A DNA stretch of 64,000 nucleotides from Chthonomonadaceae bacterium. GTDB taxonomy: Bacteria; Armatimonadota; Chthonomonadetes; Chthonomonadales; Chthonomonadaceae. The position numbers were made by a program, and so were the translations under genes. Each line of letters begins with the position of its first letter. Position 1 is the stretch's first letter. Below, one piece after another: positions 63,244 through 64,000 of this stretch. Location of the stretch: NCBI GenBank assembly GCA_027450145.1, contig DAIDKH010000001.1, forward strand, positions 96,518 to 160,517, written 5' to 3'. The notes beneath the pieces were generated by a model. The model saw nothing but the letters and a program-made list of their open reading frames with translations, was not told the DNA's origin and searched no databases.

Positions 63244-63674
63244 TTAACTAACAGTGCCTTTTGGCGCCGCCACATCTCTCGTTTGTTAGTTATTATACCG
63301 CCAGATGTACATAGCCGACAGGGCGCAGGTACTTAGTCGAGGATGCTGTAATCTGCCTCACAAGCTATCGCCTTTGGATGAACACACATGGAATGGCTAA
63401 TCGGTTTCGACTCTGCCCGATTCTCCGCTGAGTGTAAATATTAAATACATGGTGAGAGCAGCAAACAGAATAGTGTTACAAATTGGTCCTTTAATAAATT
63501 ATAATAAATTGCGTTAATTGTATAAGGATTCAGCAACTATAGACCAATATATTTGCCGGTACGTGCGTATAGACCTTGCTCCCACCGTCGTTCACCCATG
63601 AATGGTAACACTCTACCCAGATGTCAGGTTCAATAACCGCACCCAGGCGTGCATTTTTCAGCAGGGAGACAATC
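63244..63674. other. Intergenic region before the chemoreceptor-like gene
   Basis: About 430 bases between the divergent hpnC and receptor-like genes, AT-rich from 63430 to 63530. No gene is seen. I found no well-spaced promoter for the receptor gene. Confidence 0.4.
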
Positions 63675-64000
63675 ATGATAACAAGGATGTTCCAACCGGC
63701 AATTGCGCTGATGAATAGACTGCGCTACCCAATAAAGATTGCGGTTATAGGGGTACTTTTTCTCGCCCCATTGGGAATAGTTGCCTACTACTTCGAATCC
63801 GAAGTCAACACGGGCATTTCATTTGCCCAGAAGGAGCGAATGGGCGTAGCCTATGAGGTACCACTCGCACATCTATTGCAGCAGGCAATCGTCTCAGCCA
63901 CCGATCCGTCAGCGTCTGGACCAGCCAATGCAAGCAATGTTAACCAGGCGATAGCCGATGTGGATGCCGTGGATCAAAAGTATGGTGCGGCATTAAAGAC
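63675..64000 (+). CDS. Methyl-accepting chemotaxis or sensor protein, N-terminus only
   Basis: ATG 63675 with GGGAG six bases upstream. The frame is open to the right edge (108 codons). A cytoplasmic start (MITRMFQPAIALMNRLRYP) leads to one membrane helix (IKIAVIGVLFLAPLGIVAYY) and the beginning of a helical sensory domain (FAQKERMGVAYEVPLAHLLQ). This arrangement, particularly the E-R-x-G-V-x-Y...P-L pattern, is typical of methyl-accepting chemotaxis proteins; a histidine kinase is possible. The signalling domain lies outside the window. Confidence 0.7.
   Translation, partial: MITRMFQPAIALMNRLRYPIKIAVIGVLFLAPLGIVAYYFESEVNTGISFAQKERMGVAYEVPLAHLLQQAIVSATDPSASGPANASNVNQAIADVDAVDQKYGAALK

Noticed and set aside
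63540..63575. Sigma-28 promoter before the chemoreceptor-like gene
   Set aside because: GCCGGTAC has two mismatches to the -10 pattern and no TAAA-like element is at the right distance.

Overview
The window is chromosomal DNA from a free-living, diderm-looking, flagellated bacterium of roughly 50% GC. It carries lipoproteins with clear lipoboxes, many secreted proteins, hopanoid/squalene enzymes of the HpnC/HpnD type, a c-di-AMP phosphodiesterase of the PgpH type, GloVer-repeat secreted proteins, an actinobacterial-type succinate dehydrogenase anchor and many TTG start codons. This mix suggests Armatimonadota or a neighbouring terrabacterial phylum. That placement is inference; there is no rRNA here to settle it. 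I see no prophage, insertion sequence or CRISPR array.

Layout. 1-5.4 kb: minus-strand lipoproteins (TPR plus FG-GAP; carboxypeptidase-like), a Ser/Pro-rich exported protein and a class I fructose-bisphosphate aldolase. 5.4-10.6 kb: a plus-strand housekeeping run of pgpH-like gene, ybeY (overlapping by 110 nt), a diacylglycerol kinase-PAP2 fusion and a CBS/CorC membrane protein, behind a near-consensus sigma-70 promoter. 10.6-19.4 kb: minus-strand SDR and phytanoyl-CoA dioxygenase pair, a 1013-residue secreted protein, folC, a secreted protein and a SorC-type regulator. Two orphan plus-strand promoter-terminator units in this part look like small RNA genes. The first lies behind tandem CRP-like palindromes.

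19.9-26.3 kb: zinc-ribbon coiled-coil protein, 2Fe-2S ferredoxin, M48 protease, and a LacI regulator next to a GH130 mannoside phosphorylase. 26.4-28.8 kb: tRNA-Phe, then fliQ-fliR-flhB behind a sigma-28-like promoter. 28.9-34.9 kb: GNAT, a solitary succinate dehydrogenase-type anchor, and a radical SAM enzyme paired with a glutaminase-less asparagine-synthetase-like enzyme, divergent from a small ribbon-helix-helix protein. 35.9-40.5 kb: a dioxygenase, alpha/beta-hydrolase, beta-lactamase-like and GloVer-repeat gene run.

40.6-49.6 kb: yebC followed by a tightly packed export/envelope operon (large anchored exported protein, ABC permease, ABC ATPase, second permease, coiled-coil membrane protein, MoxR ATPase). 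49.7-52.8 kb: a second GloVer protein and a Xer recombinase. 53.0-56.9 kb: a secreted-protein cluster whose transcript seems to begin with four 17-bp direct repeats and a 60-residue secreted peptide, followed by two paralogous exported proteins and an STN-domain protein. 57.0-64.0 kb: DinB-like protein, YyaL thioredoxin-domain protein, a CPBP intramembrane protease with a repeat-encoded His-rich tail, hpnD and hpnC, and the start of a chemotaxis-receptor-like gene running off the end.

The most promising leads are the radical SAM/asparagine-synthetase pair, the 53-kb secreted-peptide cluster and the CRP-like small RNA locus.
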